Notes under the pieces: model-generated | The model's input: only the letters and a program-made list of their open reading frames with translations | What the model was told of the DNA's origin: nothing | Databases searched by the model: none | Source of the DNA: Armatimonadota bacterium | GTDB taxonomy: Bacteria; Armatimonadota; Fervidibacteria; Fervidibacterales; Thermosaccharophagaceae | Direction of reading: 5' to 3' | Assembly: GCA_025062195.1 (NCBI GenBank) | Contig: JANXAS010000035.1 | Coordinates: forward strand, 1 to 34,175 | Length of the DNA: 34,175 nucleotides | Shown: one piece after another, positions 32,709-34,175 of the stretch | How the letters are laid out: the number at the start of each line of letters is the position of its first letter | Numbering within the stretch: position 1 is the stretch's first letter | Made by a program: the position numbers and the translations under genes

Positions 32709-32994
32709 TTTTGGGGTTGCTTTGTAGGGTCAGAAGGTTGCCTGCCCGAAAATAGCGATAAAAACGAATGATGTGAGCGGCTTAAAAGCCGCCATTACAT
32801 CCAGATTGTAACTCTTATTTTGAGTAGCAGTAGCACAGTTGGTGCTGTTTTGCGAAGGCGGATGATAGTTTGTCCGATAAATGTTGACAAAAACGAATTA
32901 TGAGTGTGATTAGCAGCTGCTCTTTCATCAATTTGCGTAACTATTTCTGAGCGTAACTGTCAAATTCAAATGGCAATTTAGGGGTGATTGGTTG
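32709..32994. repeat. Intergenic spacer with two family B copies and a perfect hairpin
   Basis: Copies at about 32728-32800 (GGTTGCCTGCCCGAAAATAG, CGATAAAAACGAATGATG) and 32838-32910 (GCACAGTTGGTGCTGTTTT, GATGATAGTTTGTCCGATAA, TGACAAAAACGAATTATGAG) share the ATA..CGACAAAAACGAATNATG tail. GCGGCT-TAAA-AGCCGC (32777-32792) is a perfect stem-loop 69 bases after the vWA stop codon; it lacks a T-run. GGGGTGA (32981-32987) serves the next gene. Confidence 0.5.
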
Positions 32995-34175
32995 ATGGTC
33001 TTACAAACACCGTTTCTGCTTTGGTGGTTCTTGCCAATTATGCTCTTTATAATCCTGATTTATTTGCTGAAAATTCGCAGGAAAGAGGTAAAAGTCCCGG
33101 CAGTCTTTCTTTTCCCGAGAATTACTACCGATGTCCGTGCAAATGCACCATGGCAACGGCTGAGATTCAACTGGCTGATGATACTGCAACTTTTGGCAGC
33201 TTTGTTGCTATTAATAGCATTGGCAAGACCAATGATAAAGGGTGAGGGATTGATCGGTAAAACTGTCATATTTGTATTAGATGCATCTGCGAGCATGAAG
33301 GCAAAAGATGTGTATCCAGATCGCTTCACCGAAGCTAAGCGATGGATTTACCGTCATCTTAACACCCTACACTCAGATGACCAAGCAGCATTGATTGTTG
33401 CTATGACTGAACCTCGTGTAGTTGCATCATTAACCACAAATCATCAGCAAGTAAGGCAAGCGTTGGAAAACTTGTCGGCAACAGATGCGCCGTCTGATAT
33501 TGGCGCAGCAATGCGATTAGCAGCAAATATTGTTATCAACCGCCGCAATGCATGCATTGTGCTCATCTCCGACGGTTCTTTTGGAGAAATTAGGGATTTT
33601 TCCCCAGGAGCTGCTGAGGTTATATACAAAGTTGTTGGGAAAAGCAGCAAAAATGCGGGATTTGTAACCTTAGATGCACAGCGCTACGGGAACCAATTGA
33701 GATTATTTGTTGCCATTCGCAACTTTAGTCAACAGTTTATGAATGGCATTCTTAGTTGGTTCGCTGATGGTCAAATAATTGATGCACAGGAATTAAAGCT
33801 ATCTCCGGGGAAAATTCACGGGGAAATGTTAGAGCTTCCGGCAACCGTTAAAGAGGTGAAAGTTCGTTGGGAGTGTGACAGCGACATTTTGTCATCGGAC
33901 AATGTCGTGCATTGGGTTGGGAGCGGACTAAAGCCCATACGAATTTTGTTGGTCAGTTATGGCAACTTTTTCCTTGAAAAAGCCCTTTCGCTTGAGCCAG
34001 GAACCCTGGTGGATAAAATCGTTCAATTGCCCAAAGAGACGGTGAACAATCCCAGTTTCTCAGGAGACTACGATATTGTCATATTTGACGGAATAAAACC
34101 ACAGCCCGTAAATGCGAAAGCATTATGGATTATTGGGGTAGCAGATGGAAATTTTGTGCAGCAAATCGGCAAAGT
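32995..34175 (+). CDS. BatA-like membrane protein with vWA domain (3' end outside window)
   Basis: The frame from ATG 32995 is open to the window end (393 codons). The N-terminus is the BatA/aerotolerance N-terminal domain: TPFLLWWFLPIMLFIILIYLL (first helix), VKVPAVFLFPR, the APWQRLRFNW motif, then LMILQLLAALLLLIALARPM (second helix). A vWA domain follows with VIFVLDASASM (D-x-S-x-S; the aspartate is ~residue 97), SATDAPSDIGAAMRLAANI (MIDAS Thr/Asp region) and CIVLISDGSFGE. A beta domain and IRILLVSYGN, the start of a Rossmann-like domain, come next. GGGGTGA lies seven bases upstream. In Bacteroides-type operons BatA sits downstream of MoxR and DUF58, as here. It is the last visible member of the cassette. 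Confidence 0.93.
   Translation, partial: MVLQTPFLLWWFLPIMLFIILIYLLKIRRKEVKVPAVFLFPRITTDVRANAPWQRLRFNWLMILQLLAALLLLIALARPMIKGEGLIGKTVIFVLDASASMKAKDVYPDRFTEAKRWIYRHLNTLHSDDQAALIVAMTEPRVVASLTTNHQQVRQALENLSATDAPSDIGAAMRLAANIVINRRNACIVLISDGSFGEIRDFSPGAAEVIYKVVGKSSKNAGFVTLDAQRYGNQLRLFVAIRNFSQQFMNGILSWFADGQIIDAQELKLSPGKIHGEMLELPATVKEVKVRWECDSDILSSDNVVHWVGSGLKPIRILLVSYGNFFLEKALSLEPGTLVDKIVQLPKETVNNPSFSGDYDIVIFDGIKPQPVNAKALWIIGVADGNFVQQIGK

Overview
The window looks like chromosomal DNA from a free-living, Gram-negative-type bacterium. The combination of an H-X9-DG prepilin, a Gfo/Idh oxidoreductase beside a sugar isomerase, a bacterial AspRS of non-discriminating type, and intergenic gaps full of short palindromic repeats fits the Armatimonadota / 'Fervidibacteria' / Planctomycetes neighbourhood. 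That placement is inference from gene style, not proof. I see no rRNA, tRNA, CRISPR array or intact transposase gene.

Left part (1-15 kb): the 3' end of alaS; a Gfo/Idh/MocA oxidoreductase; a sugar phosphate isomerase/epimerase; a possible decayed reading frame; then, on the minus strand, an H-X9-DG prepilin-like protein, a membrane GAF/HD-GYP phosphodiesterase, metG, aspS and hisS (aspS and hisS overlap by 4 bases). Divergent from hisS are a CinA N-domain protein and an O-antigen-ligase-like membrane protein with a TPR tail. This is ordinary core and accessory metabolism with few repeats.

Right part (15-34 kb): all genes are on the plus strand, the DNA is visibly more AT-rich, and almost every gap carries repeats. 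It begins with an ECF sigma factor, an overlapping zinc-finger anti-sigma factor and a small polytopic membrane protein. After a 1.2-kb repeat island come a secreted/membrane protein with a GATase-like fold, an ABC-2 type permease, an ABC ATPase and a second permease. Then come a DUF4175-like coiled-coil membrane protein, a MoxR AAA+ ATPase, a DUF58 protein, a 953-residue protein with two vWA domains, and a BatA-like vWA protein cut off by the window end. This is the MoxR-DUF58-vWA (Bat/aerotolerance-type) cassette joined to an ABC exporter. A plausible joint role is envelope maintenance or export: MoxR remodels metal-binding vWA proteins in the membrane, with the exporter as partner and the ECF pair as a possible regulator.

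The most unusual signals are three. (1) The DUF4175-like gene is interrupted by two in-frame TGA codons, with a glycine-rich linker and a coherent tail continuing in the same frame; a GC-rich hairpin sits nine bases after the first TGA. (2) A family of near-perfect palindromes occurs in exactly two core lengths (97 and 111 bp), with longer terminal inverted repeats and both orientations, so they look like MITEs. (3) The ABC/MoxR/vWA cluster keeps collinear gene order although repeats have entered most of its gaps. The BatA-like gene at the right edge (32995 onward) runs off the window and is easily missed.
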